The notes: a model not told the origin generated them from the letters alone. Counted from the stretch's first letter, positions 10,184-20,285 are shown. The stretch is 64,000 bases of DNA from Vibrio artabrorum (GCF_024347295.1 NZ_AP025459.1:1-64000), one strand, 5' to 3'. A program made the numbers and translations.

Positions 10184-10552
10184 GATTCCAACTGCTCAAC
10201 TGAATTTGGCGGCATCATATCATAACTATCCATAGTTTCGAGGTTCACAACCCCACACAAGCACACATAATCTTGTTATTTCGCCACAGCTAACTCAGCG
10301 CTATTGATCTAAAACACCCCACACACAATCCTCCCTCAAACGAAGATAATCCAGCGACATTTCACCTAAGTTAACATGAGCTAACACTCAAAAAACCGTT
10401 AAACGTAGGGAAATAGCAGCGTATTTCAATATCTTGACCAAATCGAACTAACCTTTTCTGAAATCTAAAATATACTCGTTTCATAGGGCTTCTAATCTGG
10501 TTCTGTAGAAGTTAGCACATTCACTTGTAAAGTTATTACGTAGGAGATAAAC
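10184..10552. other. Intergenic region, 369 bp
   Basis: This divergent spacer lies between the Nudix gene and a small lipoprotein gene and should hold both promoters. It is AT-rich. I see no convincing gene, repeat or operator in it. Confidence 0.35.
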
Positions 10553-10807
10553 ATGAAGAATATTGGTTTAATAACAGTATTTGCCATTGTACTAGGCGGC
10601 TGTGCGAACAACTATGCAGAATATAGCGAAGGCCAACGAGTTTCAGTTTCTAATCCAGCGGCAATCTATTGCGTTCAGCAAAATGGCGAGTTGAACACGG
10701 TTACTGAAAACAATCAACGCACAACTTACTGTGTATTCGACGATGGTGAACGCATTGAACAATGGGAGTACTACCGTAACCACCACGAACAACAAACTGA
10801 AAATTAG
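10553..10807 (+). CDS. DUF333 lipoprotein, putative hemolysin-like
   Basis: An 84-aa outer-membrane or periplasmic lipoprotein. Residues 1-16 are a lipoprotein signal with lipobox LGGC, so Cys16 is the acylated residue. The rest matches the DUF333 pattern (NPAAIYCVQQNGELNT, then YCVFDDGERIEQWEYYR) with two conserved cysteines that may form a disulfide. The family is often labelled putative hemolysin, without biochemical support that I know of. A GGAGA ribosome site precedes the ATG. Confidence 0.82.
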   Translation: MKNIGLITVFAIVLGGCANNYAEYSEGQRVSVSNPAAIYCVQQNGELNTVTENNQRTTYCVFDDGERIEQWEYYRNHHEQQTEN

Positions 10808-10892
10808 TCACTTACGTTAAAACGTCCGTCGTCATGACTATAAAGCCCCTCACTGCAAAGGATTGTTGCGGAAAATGAAACGGAATAAATGT

Positions 10893-11759
10893 CTAGCGCC
10901 ACCAGCGCTGTGTGCGATCTGATTCCGGGTCTAAATAACGATTCAATAGAGTCAGGTTTGTATCGAGTAATGCTAGATACTCCCTGACTTTTTTTATATC
11001 GGCACTGGCTGAGGTTTGCTGGATGCAGCGATCCAATACTGGAAGTAAGCTGTCCATGAGAACAAAGTTAGATGAACCTCTTACTAATTCCTTCGCGATG
11101 TTCAACGCGTCTAAAGACAATTGCTCCGGTTTTTGTCTTACCGACTCTAAATCTCGTTCAAAGGCCCCCGTAGAGACCCCTTCTAGATACACTCGATAGG
11201 TCGTCAGAGCGTCCACCAACAAAAACAGTTCTCCTTGGGTGCTTTGATAAGGGTATGGCACCGCAACATGAGCATCTAAGTGACGCTTTATCTGTAAATT
11301 CACCCCAAGCGCCGAACACTTCTCGACGAGAACTTTGAGCAAACCTTGCTCATCCATTAGCGATTGAATCTCGAATATACGTTGCAAATGGTAGTCATGC
11401 GAAATGAAGGTCACCTTGACACTTTGTCCACGAACAAACAACCCACTCTCAATCATCTCTGACGCTAGATTCTGGATATTCTCTAGCGTATTGGTCGAAA
11501 GCTGCTCGAGTAAAATCGCCCCTAGTGGAAACGGATGTGCACGCTGATTTTCAAGCTGTCTAAAATATTGGTGCATAGCATCGGCTTCCGAAATCGTTTG
11601 GCCTTTAGTCACTCCACCACAAAATGCAACCGCCGTTTGCTTATTGGACTCCGCCGTCAGATATTCAACCAAAGCATCAACTCGGCCGATCCCTTCAGCA
11701 GTCAATTTATTTCCATTGAGCCGCTTACCTAGCACAATAAGGAGGTGATGAATGCTCAT
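10893..11759 (-). CDS. YdcF/DUF218 family protein
   Basis: A 288-aa protein with an N-terminal DUF218 (YdcF/SanA/ElyC-like) domain. HHLLIVLGKRLN is the first beta strand and loop, AVAFCGGVTKGQTISEADAM is the nucleotide-like binding loop, and FISHDYHLQR is the conserved motif near residue 135. No signal peptide is visible, so it is probably cytoplasmic, unlike SanA/ElyC. The C-terminal 100 residues are helical and not part of the core domain. Family members are tied to envelope or cofactor-related functions; the precise role is unknown. Confidence 0.78.
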   Translation of the reverse strand: MSIHHLLIVLGKRLNGNKLTAEGIGRVDALVEYLTAESNKQTAVAFCGGVTKGQTISEADAMHQYFRQLENQRAHPFPLGAILLEQLSTNTLENIQNLASEMIESGLFVRGQSVKVTFISHDYHLQRIFEIQSLMDEQGLLKVLVEKCSALGVNLQIKRHLDAHVAVPYPYQSTQGELFLLVDALTTYRVYLEGVSTGAFERDLESVRQKPEQLSLDALNIAKELVRGSSNFVLMDSLLPVLDRCIQQTSASADIKKVREYLALLDTNLTLLNRYLDPESDRTQRWWR

Positions 11760-12082
11760 TTAATGTTCAAGTCTCGTTTTTATAATTAGATGAAGTGAAT
11801 TATGTATACAATACTTATTAACAAAAGTATTTTGAAAATCTCACACGTTGCTCGCAATAAGTTCACGGTTGAGAGCAACATCATAAGCCATGCAAGAATA
11901 AATGTGCCGCTGTCACGTAAAATAGCACGATCTTGGGTTTCATCGCTCTGCGCTTGTTAACGTTAATCACAGTCAAGAGCGCGAAGATCAATCAAGAACC
12001 CTTTACTCGAAAAAAGTGAAACGAACACCATACCAATTTTACACAGAGTTCGTTCATCGAACCGTCTTCACAGGAAGTTACT
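11760..12082. other. Intergenic region upstream of sdaA, 323 bp
   Basis: Divergent spacer between the YdcF-like gene and sdaA. It should contain both promoters. AAGAACCCTTTACTCG-type sequence near 12000 gives no clear operator, and I see no hairpin with a T-run. Confidence 0.35.
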
Positions 12083-13453
12083 ATGCTGTCTATTTTTGAC
12101 ATTTACAAAATCGGGGTCGGGCCTTCGAGCTCCCATACCAATGGGCCAATGATTGCTGGGTTCAATTTCACCCAAAAGATTGACTCTATACTTAGCCAAG
12201 TCACCCGAATTCAAATCGATTTATACGGTTCACTGTCATTAACGGGGATTGGTCACCACACAGATCGTGCCACCCTATTAGGCCTGCTTGGCAATCGCCC
12301 TGACACGATAAAAATAACCAGCGCCAATGAAGCTATGCGTAAAGCAATTGAAGAAAAATCGTTGATGGTTAGTGGTCGTCACGCCATTCATTTTGATGTA
12401 GAAAGCGATTTACTCTTTCACAAAAGCAACCTCCCGCTTCATGAAAACGGCATGACAATATCAGCCTTTGATGCCACTGGCTGCCTTCTTGAAATGGAAA
12501 CCTATTACTCCATCGGTGGTGGGTTCATTGCCACCACTGAAGAACTGCAACACGGGAAACAGGAATCAAAAACACAAGTTGAATTCCCTTTCTCTTCTGC
12601 CGATAAACTGCTGGAGCTCGCTGACCAAAATGGCCTTAGCCTTGGTGGCTTAATCCTGCGCAATGAAGTGTCATTCCAAGGTATGGATGTGATTGACCAA
12701 AAAGCAGACCAAATCTGGAAAGTGATGTCATTATGCATGCAACGTGGTTTTGATACTGAAGGCATACTCGATGGTGGTTTAGAAGTGACACGTCGAGCAC
12801 CGGCCCTTCTTAAAAAGCTTGAAGCCAATGCGTCGATTGAAAACGATCCCATGGAAATTATGGACTGGATTAACCTATTTGCCTTTGCGGTCAGTGAAGA
12901 GAATGCGGCTGGTGGTCAGGTTGTCACCTCACCAACTAACGGTGCGGCTGGCGTTATTCCTGCTGTACTCATGTACTATCACCGCTTCATCAAAGAGCTG
13001 AACACCAAGCAGCTTAAAGACTTTTTAGCCGTATCAGGCGCCATCGGTATCCTATACAAAACCAATGCTTCGATTTCAGGCGCAGAGGTGGGCTGTCAGG
13101 GTGAAGTCGGCGTATCTTCATCAATGGCAGCGGCCGGCTTAACGGCATTACGCGGTGGCAGCAACGAGCAAATCTGTATTGCAGCAGAAATCGCAATGGA
13201 GCATTCACTCGGGATGACATGCGACCCTATCGGAGGGCTTGTTCAGGTACCTTGCATTGAACGTAATGCCATGGGCGCAATGAAAGCGATCAACGCATCA
13301 CGCATGGCGCTAAAACGCACCAGCAAATGCCTGATATCGTTAGATAAAGTTATCGCAACCATGTACCAAACTGGTAAAGACATGAATAAGAAGTACCGTG
13401 AGACCTCTTTAGGTGGCTTAGCCGTGATCCACATGGCACCACCCTGTGAGTAA
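12083..13453 (+). CDS. sdaA: L-serine ammonia-lyase
   Basis: An iron-sulfur L-serine deaminase converting serine to pyruvate and ammonia, 456 aa, matching the E. coli SdaA length (454). The beta domain begins with the diagnostic GVGPSSSHTNGPM. The catalytic alpha domain has NAAGGQVVTSPTNGAAG near residue 275. The [4Fe-4S]-binding cysteines lie in GAEVGCQGEVG and GMTCDPIGGLVQVPCIERN. It is oxygen-labile in the family. It is monocistronic with a terminator downstream, and lies 416 bp before a POT transporter, which could supply serine-containing peptides. Confidence 0.96.
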   Translation: MLSIFDIYKIGVGPSSSHTNGPMIAGFNFTQKIDSILSQVTRIQIDLYGSLSLTGIGHHTDRATLLGLLGNRPDTIKITSANEAMRKAIEEKSLMVSGRHAIHFDVESDLLFHKSNLPLHENGMTISAFDATGCLLEMETYYSIGGGFIATTEELQHGKQESKTQVEFPFSSADKLLELADQNGLSLGGLILRNEVSFQGMDVIDQKADQIWKVMSLCMQRGFDTEGILDGGLEVTRRAPALLKKLEANASIENDPMEIMDWINLFAFAVSEENAAGGQVVTSPTNGAAGVIPAVLMYYHRFIKELNTKQLKDFLAVSGAIGILYKTNASISGAEVGCQGEVGVSSSMAAAGLTALRGGSNEQICIAAEIAMEHSLGMTCDPIGGLVQVPCIERNAMGAMKAINASRMALKRTSKCLISLDKVIATMYQTGKDMNKKYRETSLGGLAVIHMAPPCE

Positions 13454-13530
13454 CCTCAATACAATGAAAAAATCGAAACGAAGTCTTCACTCTGGACACC
13501 TTGTTTGAAACTGAATGTTTCCCCTACCCA

Positions 13531-13555
13531 AGCCAGCTGCCAAGCTGGCTTTTTA
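13531..13555 (+). terminator. Terminator after sdaA
   Basis: Perfect 8-bp stem AGCCAGCT/AGCTGGCT with a GCCA loop followed by TTTTATT, 78 bp after the sdaA stop. Confidence 0.85.
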
Positions 13556-13869
13556 TTGGTTTAAAGCCAGAAGCGAGTGGTATTAGAACTAATCTAAGCC
13601 ATTCACAACACAGACTTTAAATATTTTCCCATTGTTATTCAACAGCTTACACCGAACCCCGCTAACAATAGAATCACAATCAAATACATATCGATAATGG
13701 AATCTAAGATTCTACATTTCACGCATGAAAAATATGAATCTTCAGATAAGAAAAAATCATAGCGAATAAAGTACTGATCATGGCTCATGCTTCATTCTAT
13801 GTTTCGCTATCAATGATAGAATAATTGAGTAATTACACTAACATTTAACATACATATGAGAATAAAATA
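13556..13869. other. Intergenic region upstream of the POT transporter gene
   Basis: About 314 bp of AT-rich DNA after the sdaA terminator. It presumably carries the transporter promoter. I see no gene or clear operator. Confidence 0.35.
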
Positions 13870-15348
13870 ATGTGGAATAGATTAAACAAATCAATGATGT
13901 TCTGCCAGATGATGTTTGGACTTTCGTTCTATGGCGTCATGGTAATCTTGACTCGTTTCTTCCTTGAAGACCTCAACTATAATGAAGCCGATACCATGAT
14001 GGTTGTTGGTGCTTTCTCTGCCATCGGGCCGCTATTTGCTATCGCTGGTGGCTTCATCGCCGACAAATTCTTAGGCGCATACCGCTCTTTAACTATTGCC
14101 TTTCTAGGGTTCGCAAGTGGTTATGTGTTACTGGTACTCGGTGCAGCAGCAACCAATATACCAATGGCATTGTGCGGAATCGCTCTAGCAAGCTATGCAC
14201 GTGGTTTGATGTCCCCTTCTTACCCAAGTCTTTATAAGCGCACGTTCAAAACTCAAGAAGATTTCGAAAACTGCTACCCTATCAACTACTCCGTCAACAA
14301 CATTGGTGCGCTTTTGGGCCAATATTTATTCCCTATGCTGGTACTTGTTGTTGGTTTTCAAGGCGGCTTCCTACTTTCAGCAGCTCTAGCTGGTGCCGCA
14401 CTTCTGATGATGATTATTGCTCGTAAAGGCCTTGTCAACGCCAGTGCTGAAATCGATCAACAACCAGTAAGCACAAAAAACTGGGCGGCGTTCCTTGTTA
14501 TTTCTGCAGCAATGATTGGCTTAGTGTTCTTCATGTTTTCTAACATGGATATCGGCCAAAACATCGTCTATGCCATTGGTGGTGCAGCCATTGTCTACTT
14601 TATCTCTTTGATGATTAAATCAAAGAAATCAGACATGCTGAAAATGGGCACAATATTAATCATCACATTCCTAACCACCTGTTTCTTTGTGTACTACGGT
14701 CAAATGATGACATCGATGACCATGGTAGCGATCAATACTATGCGTGGTGACCTACTTGGCTTCATCCCTGTCGCTCCAGAAGCCTCAATGGCAATGAACC
14801 CACTGTGGTGTATGGTTGCAGGCCCTATCATTACCGCTATTTTCTCAAACCTAGAAAAGAAAAATATTCACTTCTCGACTGCAACTAAAGTAGGGTTCTC
14901 GTTCATTCTAACGGCTATCGCTTTCGGTATCCTGACCATGGCTGTGACGACCGTTGGTGAAGATGTTCTAATCCGCCCTGAAGTATTCCTGGCAATCCAT
15001 TTCTTCCTAGCATTTGGTGAAGTTATTGTTGGCTCTATGGTGGTGGCGTTCATTCTGTCTGTGGCCCCTAAGCATATTGAGAACTTCTCAGTAAGTTTGT
15101 TCTCTGTTGCGATAGCACTATCAGGTATTGTTGGTGCGGTGTTCTCAACATCCATTGCACTGGAAAAAGGTCAAGAGATCACACAAGAGATCGTACAAAC
15201 CGTTTACGGCGATTACTTTCAAATGCTAACCGTTTTAGCGGTCGTGATGGTGGGCATCGCAATGGTAGCATCGTTCATCATTCGTAAGATGCTAGAAGCT
15301 GCGAAAGTCGCAGAAGAAACCATTGAACTAGAACAAGTAAACAGCTAA
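13870..15348 (+). CDS. POT/PTR family proton-dependent peptide transporter-like MFS protein
   Basis: A 492-aa inner-membrane major facilitator with about 12-14 hydrophobic helices. The N-terminal third follows the POT pattern seen in DtpA: FYGVMVILTRFFLEDL, then GGFIADKFLGAYRS (the first inter-helix signature), then PSYPSLYKRTF and the helix YSVNNIGALLGQY. POT proteins import di- and tripeptides with protons; the exact substrate is not determined. It ends with a short acidic tail and is followed by a strong terminator. Confidence 0.83.
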   Translation: MWNRLNKSMMFCQMMFGLSFYGVMVILTRFFLEDLNYNEADTMMVVGAFSAIGPLFAIAGGFIADKFLGAYRSLTIAFLGFASGYVLLVLGAAATNIPMALCGIALASYARGLMSPSYPSLYKRTFKTQEDFENCYPINYSVNNIGALLGQYLFPMLVLVVGFQGGFLLSAALAGAALLMMIIARKGLVNASAEIDQQPVSTKNWAAFLVISAAMIGLVFFMFSNMDIGQNIVYAIGGAAIVYFISLMIKSKKSDMLKMGTILIITFLTTCFFVYYGQMMTSMTMVAINTMRGDLLGFIPVAPEASMAMNPLWCMVAGPIITAIFSNLEKKNIHFSTATKVGFSFILTAIAFGILTMAVTTVGEDVLIRPEVFLAIHFFLAFGEVIVGSMVVAFILSVAPKHIENFSVSLFSVAIALSGIVGAVFSTSIALEKGQEITQEIVQTVYGDYFQMLTVLAVVMVGIAMVASFIIRKMLEAAKVAEETIELEQVNS

Positions 15349-15379
15349 TTTTACCCACGTTAAACCGCTCTAATCGATC

Positions 15380-15410
15380 AAGCCCTTTCGTTTACTAAAG
15401 GGCTTTTTTT
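15380..15410 (+). terminator. Terminator after the POT transporter gene
   Basis: Stem AAGCCCTTT/AAAGGGCTT with an 8-nt loop, followed by seven T residues. Confidence 0.88.
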
Positions 15411-15475
15411 ATCCAATAGCAAAGTCCTTTAACGTACTTCTGCATCACGCCGACACCATGAGTCAAGAAGCGATT

Positions 15476-16378
15476 TTAGAACAGAGAAGTAACCAAACCA
15501 GCGATAATCAGAACGACACCGACACCGCGAGTCGCGTGCCACTTTTCCTTTAACAAGCAGATCCCCATCACTACACCAAAAATGATACTCACTTGCCGAA
15601 GTGCAACAACCAAGCTGACGTTCTCTGTCATGGTCATCGCAAACAACACTAAGCCATAGGTCGAAGCCATCATGATGCCAGCAAGTGTTGCTCTTTTACG
15701 TAGTAACCAAGCGTTATGAAATTCTATTCTTTGATTCGACACGAGCAACCACAGGCTCAGTGGAAGCACAATTGCCCAGAACTGGATACCTAGGTAGAAA
15801 ATCGCGGTGTGTTTATTGGTAATGCTAGGCGTGCTTAAAGGCTCTAATAATAGAAGCGCCTCTTTATCAATAATGGAGTAGCCCGTAGTACCAATGGCGG
15901 CGATTAATGCCCACAGTACGCCAAGATTCAGATAGGCCTTGAGCCTTAATTCAGAAAACTGCTTAAGCGGGACAAACAGACAACCCAATGTGATCAGTGC
16001 AAATCCAAGCCATTGATTGATTGATAATTCATACCCTATTAACACCGTACCTAAACCCACCATCAACACGGGCAATGCTCGGGCCATTGGGTAAATCACA
16101 CCAATATCGGCCTGCTTGTAAGCCATACCTAAGCCGATTAAATAGATGATTTGGCAGATTCCACTTAAAAGAAGTAGCTGCCAGAATGGAACTGTGATGT
16201 TTGCAAAGCCGACACTGTAGACGTACCAAATCAAATAGGGAGTCAACATCGCGGCAGCGGCAAAGCCAGAAGCAAGGAAAAAAGACGACCCCGATCCTTG
16301 ATGAGATTTACCCAGAACATTCCACCCCGCATGAAGCAGAGCCGAAATTATCACGATAACGATGGCAGAAAATTCCAT
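15476..16378 (-). CDS. DMT-family membrane protein associated with phosphonate use
   Basis: A 300-aa inner-membrane protein with ten predicted helices arranged as two EamA repeats, a drug/metabolite transporter (DMT) architecture. A related DMT subfamily is recurrently found beside aminoethylphosphonate genes (the phn_DUF6 type), and its position just after phnR fits that group. A role in phosphonate or breakdown-product transport is inferred from context only. It is the last minus-strand gene of the locus and is separated from phnR by a terminator-like hairpin, so it may have a separate promoter. Confidence 0.8.
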   Translation of the reverse strand: MEFSAIVIVIISALLHAGWNVLGKSHQGSGSSFFLASGFAAAAMLTPYLIWYVYSVGFANITVPFWQLLLLSGICQIIYLIGLGMAYKQADIGVIYPMARALPVLMVGLGTVLIGYELSINQWLGFALITLGCLFVPLKQFSELRLKAYLNLGVLWALIAAIGTTGYSIIDKEALLLLEPLSTPSITNKHTAIFYLGIQFWAIVLPLSLWLLVSNQRIEFHNAWLLRKRATLAGIMMASTYGLVLFAMTMTENVSLVVALRQVSIIFGVVMGICLLKEKWHATRGVGVVLIIAGLVTSLF

Positions 16379-16432
16379 TTCATTCCTAACTGATTAACTG
16401 ACTTTTAAAAGCCGTCGCTGAAAACGGGTGAT

Positions 16433-16460
16433 AAAAAAGGCCTCCAGATAAGAGACCTTT
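16433..16460 (-). terminator. Terminator after phnR
   Basis: On the minus strand AAAGGTCT pairs with AGGCCTTT (one G-U) and is followed by a six-T run. It lies between the phnR stop and the DMT gene. Confidence 0.7.
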
Positions 16461-16519
16461 GATCGATTCAATTGGGTAAGCCCACAAAGTTACAGGTATG
16501 TAAGCGTTCTAACGTATGA

Positions 16520-17239
16520 CTAGCGCTCTAGCTGCGCGATTGACTCAATACTGATCGCGTCATGACGCCAATACTCAATATCACAATCAATCAGATCGCC
16601 GTTTTGGTTGTAGTTCACACGCTCTACGACCATTGCAGGAGAGCCAGAAGTCGCACGCAGAGCTTGTGCTGTTTCGCCAAGCAAAGACGTTGTGCTCACT
16701 CGGTAACGGATCTTCTGATACACTACACCAAAGTGCTCGCGGTAGATGTCCGTCAACGATTGAGACAAGTCATAATCAAGCAAGTTAGGGAACAACTCAG
16801 GTCGAATGTAGTTAGTCACATACACAACGGGCCTGTCTTCAAGGTAACGAACTCTGTCAACTCGATAAACATCCGAAAAAGGTTGCAGCTCAAGAAGCCT
16901 AGTTGCTTCCTTGGTTGCTAACATGCCTTTCGCCGCCACCAACTCTGTTTTCGGCTTACGATTCTGCGATAAAGCCATGTTGGTGAAGTTCAATGTTTGT
17001 GTTGGATCGTAGCGCAGTGGCGCAGGCGAGATAAACCAACCACGTCGGTCTTCTCGATAAATGCGCCCTTCCGCTTCAAGTGAAGATAAGGCTTCACGTA
17101 AGGTAACTCGAGTCGTATCAAACGATTCAGCCAGCTTACGTTCCGCAGGCAGCTTCTGTCGTGGTGTTAGCATCCCCGACTCTATCTGCTCTACGATGAC
17201 ATCTTTGATTTTTACGTACTGCACTTCATTTCCTTTCAT
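16520..17239 (-). CDS. phnR: GntR-family phosphonate regulator PhnR
   Basis: A HutC-subfamily GntR regulator of about 240 aa. The winged helix (KIKDVIVEQIESGMLTPRQK, then LAESFDTTRVTLREALSSLE) is followed by a UTRA ligand-binding domain ending VERVNYNQNGDLIDCDIEYW. The location at the end of the AEP importer genes identifies it as PhnR. I give the ATG at 17239, but a GTG at 17224 has the better ribosome site (AAAGGA, 6 nt away). Three near-palindromes with TGGTA/TACCA half-sites in front of the phn units are its likely operators. Confidence 0.88.
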   Translation of the reverse strand: MKGNEVQYVKIKDVIVEQIESGMLTPRQKLPAERKLAESFDTTRVTLREALSSLEAEGRIYREDRRGWFISPAPLRYDPTQTLNFTNMALSQNRKPKTELVAAKGMLATKEATRLLELQPFSDVYRVDRVRYLEDRPVVYVTNYIRPELFPNLLDYDLSQSLTDIYREHFGVVYQKIRYRVSTTSLLGETAQALRATSGSPAMVVERVNYNQNGDLIDCDIEYWRHDAISIESIAQLER

Positions 17240-17291
17240 TCTTGTTCTTGTCGTCAGCCACTCCTTGGCCAACTGCAATATAAGTGGTTGG

Positions 17292-19016
17292 CTAGCGTTT
17301 ACGCCAAGCTTGGGTGCGCTTCTCGAATAACTTGTTGATTAGCATATGAATCAACTTCGCACTCGCTGCTGATATCATGATCATCACCGCCATCGCTGCC
17401 GCTGCCCCCGTTTGCCCCGCGTCGTCCATATTCAGTACTGATACTGACGCTGGAATCGTATTGGTAGAATACAAGAATACTACCGCAGATGTCGTGGTAA
17501 GTGCATTAATAAACAGGTATGTCGCAATATCTAAAATCGCTGGCAGACAAACGGGTACCGTCACCTTAAAGAACAACTTGTATTGCGGTAAGTTTACCGA
17601 AGCCGCTGTTGCTTCAATTTCAGAAGGCAGCTGTTTCAATGCCGTTAACGCAGTCATGTGCCCTACCGTGTAGTAGTGAACCACGGTATTAATCACCAAG
17701 AACGCCATCGTGCCATACAAGAAGTTGAGTGGATTACTCAAATCATTGAAGTAAAAGATATACCCCAAGCCCAGCACCATACCCGGAACGGCCATCGGCA
17801 CCACGCTGAGCATTTGCATCGCTTGACGAACAGGACCGAAGGCACGGCCTTTCTCAATGCAGTATGCCCCAAGGAAAATCAGAACAGTACCAATTATCGC
17901 AGTCCAAGCACCAAGCGTTAACGAGTTGAAGAATGGCGCCCAACCATAAGTACTCATTTCTGCGAAGTTGTAGTTGTTTAGCGTCAGCGCTTTGTTCCAA
18001 GGCCAGAAGGTGACCATCGAACCGTATATCGCCATACCCAACACAATAACCACAGCAGCAGAGATGATGGTACAATAAAGGAAACATAAACCATCACGTA
18101 GTGTGCTAGGTTCCGGTTGGTACGCGACAGAACGAGTATCAAACAAGCTCTTCTGCTTCTTTTGAACCCAGCGGTCAACGGTAAACGCAAGCAACGCAGG
18201 CAATAGCAGCAAGATACTGGTTACTGCCCCCATAGAGAAGTTCTGTTGCCCTACTACCTGTTTAAAGATATCGGTAGACAGAACGTTGTAGCTACCACCA
18301 ATCACCTTTGGCACACCAAAATCACAAACCACCAGCGTAAACACTACGATCAGAGTGCTGATCAAGCCGTATTTTGCCGCAGGTAACGTCACCATAAAGA
18401 AAGTTTTTAACGATGAAGTATTGAGTGCACGTGCAGCCTCATACAGACGAGCGTCAGAGGTTCTTAATGAGGTGGTCAGAATCATTAAGGCGTGTGGAAA
18501 CGTCCAGAATATCAAGCCAAGAGAGATACCAATCAAGCCATAAACCGAGTTGCCACCCAAGACTTCTTTGGCGATACCTTGGTTACCAAATAAGAAGATA
18601 AGACTGATAGCAGGAAGCAAAGACGGTGCTAAAATCGGCGCTGAACCTAAGACTTGAAATAGCCCCTTGAAAGGCATGCACGAACGAGTCAAGGCATAAG
18701 CATAACCAAACGCTAATACCCCCACGATAACCGTCACTAGCAACCCTATCGTGAACGTATTACCTACCGACTGCCATAAGCTTTGAGACGCAAAATACGT
18801 TGCGAAATTCTGTAAACCAACAAATTCGCCATCTGCGTTCTGAACACTCTTTTTCAACATGGCCCACAGTGGCATCAGGATAAACAACGTCATGACCACA
18901 GACAAAAAGGCCAACAGCCCAAATAGAATGACGTTGTCTTTACTTAACCGAGCCAGAAAAGGTTGTACTCGTCGTTGAATTAGCCGCTTAGATTGCATCA
19001 TTTGAGTCGATTCCAT
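17292..19016 (-). CDS. phnU: 2-aminoethylphosphonate ABC transporter, fused permease
   Basis: A 574-aa inner-membrane permease made of two BPD-type transmembrane domains in one chain, with about 12 helices. This is the PhnU2-type arrangement in AEP transporters, instead of separate PhnU and PhnV. Cytoplasmic EAA-type coupling loops lie near residues 190-215 (EAARALNTSSLKTFFMVTLP) and 485-510 (EATAASVNLPQYKLFFKVTVP). The ATP-binding gene ends 6 bp upstream, so it is cotranscribed. The role is import of AEP across the inner membrane, powered by PhnT. Confidence 0.9.
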   Translation of the reverse strand: MESTQMMQSKRLIQRRVQPFLARLSKDNVILFGLLAFLSVVMTLFILMPLWAMLKKSVQNADGEFVGLQNFATYFASQSLWQSVGNTFTIGLLVTVIVGVLAFGYAYALTRSCMPFKGLFQVLGSAPILAPSLLPAISLIFLFGNQGIAKEVLGGNSVYGLIGISLGLIFWTFPHALMILTTSLRTSDARLYEAARALNTSSLKTFFMVTLPAAKYGLISTLIVVFTLVVCDFGVPKVIGGSYNVLSTDIFKQVVGQQNFSMGAVTSILLLLPALLAFTVDRWVQKKQKSLFDTRSVAYQPEPSTLRDGLCFLYCTIISAAVVIVLGMAIYGSMVTFWPWNKALTLNNYNFAEMSTYGWAPFFNSLTLGAWTAIIGTVLIFLGAYCIEKGRAFGPVRQAMQMLSVVPMAVPGMVLGLGYIFYFNDLSNPLNFLYGTMAFLVINTVVHYYTVGHMTALTALKQLPSEIEATAASVNLPQYKLFFKVTVPVCLPAILDIATYLFINALTTTSAVVFLYSTNTIPASVSVLNMDDAGQTGAAAAMAVMIMISAASAKLIHMLINKLFEKRTQAWRKR

Positions 19017-19022
19017 GATTGT

Positions 19023-20132
19023 TTACGCCGCCTCGTCTTTCATCACTTGCAGGCTTTTCGATGGGTAAGCTCTAAGGCCTTCTTCATCAAACGCTACATA
19101 ACGAATGTCACTACGACGTAACTTCAATCGATTAAACTCTTTGACGGACACATCCACTAGGATCTCTTTGGCCGTTGAGTCGTGTTGCAATTGACACTCA
19201 ATGCGATAAAACGCACCAAGGAACTCACTCGATACGATTCTCACCGGTAACGATTCGTTAAAACGATCAACAAACTGAATTTGTTCTGGACGAACCGCGA
19301 TATCAAAACGATCGCCATGCTTTGGGGTTAAATTATCCAAAGCAGGCAGCGGTAACATTGACTCAGCAATACGCATCTTACCTTGCGCCGCAACAGAAGC
19401 TTGAATAAAGTTCATACTACCAACAAACTCAGCGACAAAACGACTAACCGGTTTTTGATAGATATCTTGAGGCGCCCCTACCTGCTCGATAACACCATGA
19501 TTCATCACCACAATACGGTCAGCCATGGTTAACGCTTCATCTTGGTCGTGCGTCACCATGATAGTGGTGATACCTAGCTTACGTTGCAGTTGGCAGATCT
19601 CATCACGTAGGTGTGTTCTTACCTTTGCATCCAACGCAGACAGCGGTTCATCGAGTAGCAACAAGCCTGGAGACAACGCCAATGCGCGAGCCAGAGCAAC
19701 ACGCTGCTGCTGTCCACCAGATAGTTGATTTGGAAACTTCTGACCAGACGTTGGTAAGCCGATGGTCTCTAACCAAGACTCAACCGTCTCAAGGGCTTCT
19801 TTGGTCGACATGCCTTGGTTTTTCAGACCAATCGCAATGTTTTCTTCCACCGTGAGATTTGGAAACAAAGCGTAAGACTGGAACACGATGCCAAAGTCGC
19901 GCTTTTCTGGTGGCAAGAAGGTCGTATCCTTACCGTTCTGCTCAATAGAACCTGAAGTGGGTAAATCTAGACCTGCAATCGCACGTAATAAGGTGGTTTT
20001 TCCACAGCCAGATGGGCCAAGGAAGCAGACGAACTCGCCTGTATCTATCGATAGGGAGATCTCTTTTAACGCTGTAAATTGGCCAAATTGCTTTACAACG
20101 TTTTCAATATTCAAATAAGTTTGGTTGCTCAT
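19023..20132 (-). CDS. phnT: 2-aminoethylphosphonate ABC transporter, ATP-binding subunit
   Basis: A 369-aa ATPase of the CysA/PotA/FbpC class. Walker A is GPSGCGKTT near residue 39, the Q-loop is VFQSYALFPN, the signature is LSGGQQQR, Walker B is LLLLDEPLSALD and the switch histidine is in MVTHDQDEA. The C-terminal 120 residues form a TOBE regulatory domain. It is the first gene of the phnT-phnU-phnR unit and is preceded by a perfect 12-bp palindrome at 20151-20162, a likely PhnR operator. Confidence 0.92.
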   Translation of the reverse strand: MSNQTYLNIENVVKQFGQFTALKEISLSIDTGEFVCFLGPSGCGKTTLLRAIAGLDLPTSGSIEQNGKDTTFLPPEKRDFGIVFQSYALFPNLTVEENIAIGLKNQGMSTKEALETVESWLETIGLPTSGQKFPNQLSGGQQQRVALARALALSPGLLLLDEPLSALDAKVRTHLRDEICQLQRKLGITTIMVTHDQDEALTMADRIVVMNHGVIEQVGAPQDIYQKPVSRFVAEFVGSMNFIQASVAAQGKMRIAESMLPLPALDNLTPKHGDRFDIAVRPEQIQFVDRFNESLPVRIVSSEFLGAFYRIECQLQHDSTAKEILVDVSVKEFNRLKLRRSDIRYVAFDEEGLRAYPSKSLQVMKDEAA

Positions 20133-20150
20133 ACTACAGCACTCTCCATA

Positions 20151-20162
20151 TGGTATATACCA
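20151..20162. promoter_or_regulatory. Putative PhnR operator, phnT promoter
   Basis: Perfect palindrome TGGTATATACCA, 19 bp upstream of the phnT start. Related palindromes occur in front of phnS and phnW. HutC-type GntR proteins bind such sites, so assignment to PhnR is inference from recurrence and class. Confidence 0.72.
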
Positions 20163-20285
20163 AACTTAAACTGAGAATATTGCAGTTGAGTGACAAATTT
20201 ATAGAAGCTCAATGACAGTTATATTGCAGATATAATAAGCATTAAAGATTGCTATTTGTTCAGCATTAACAGTTCGTTCAACGTT

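Noticed and set aside
12505-12852. Long minus-strand frame inside sdaA
   Set aside because: Antisense shadow of a well-conserved gene.
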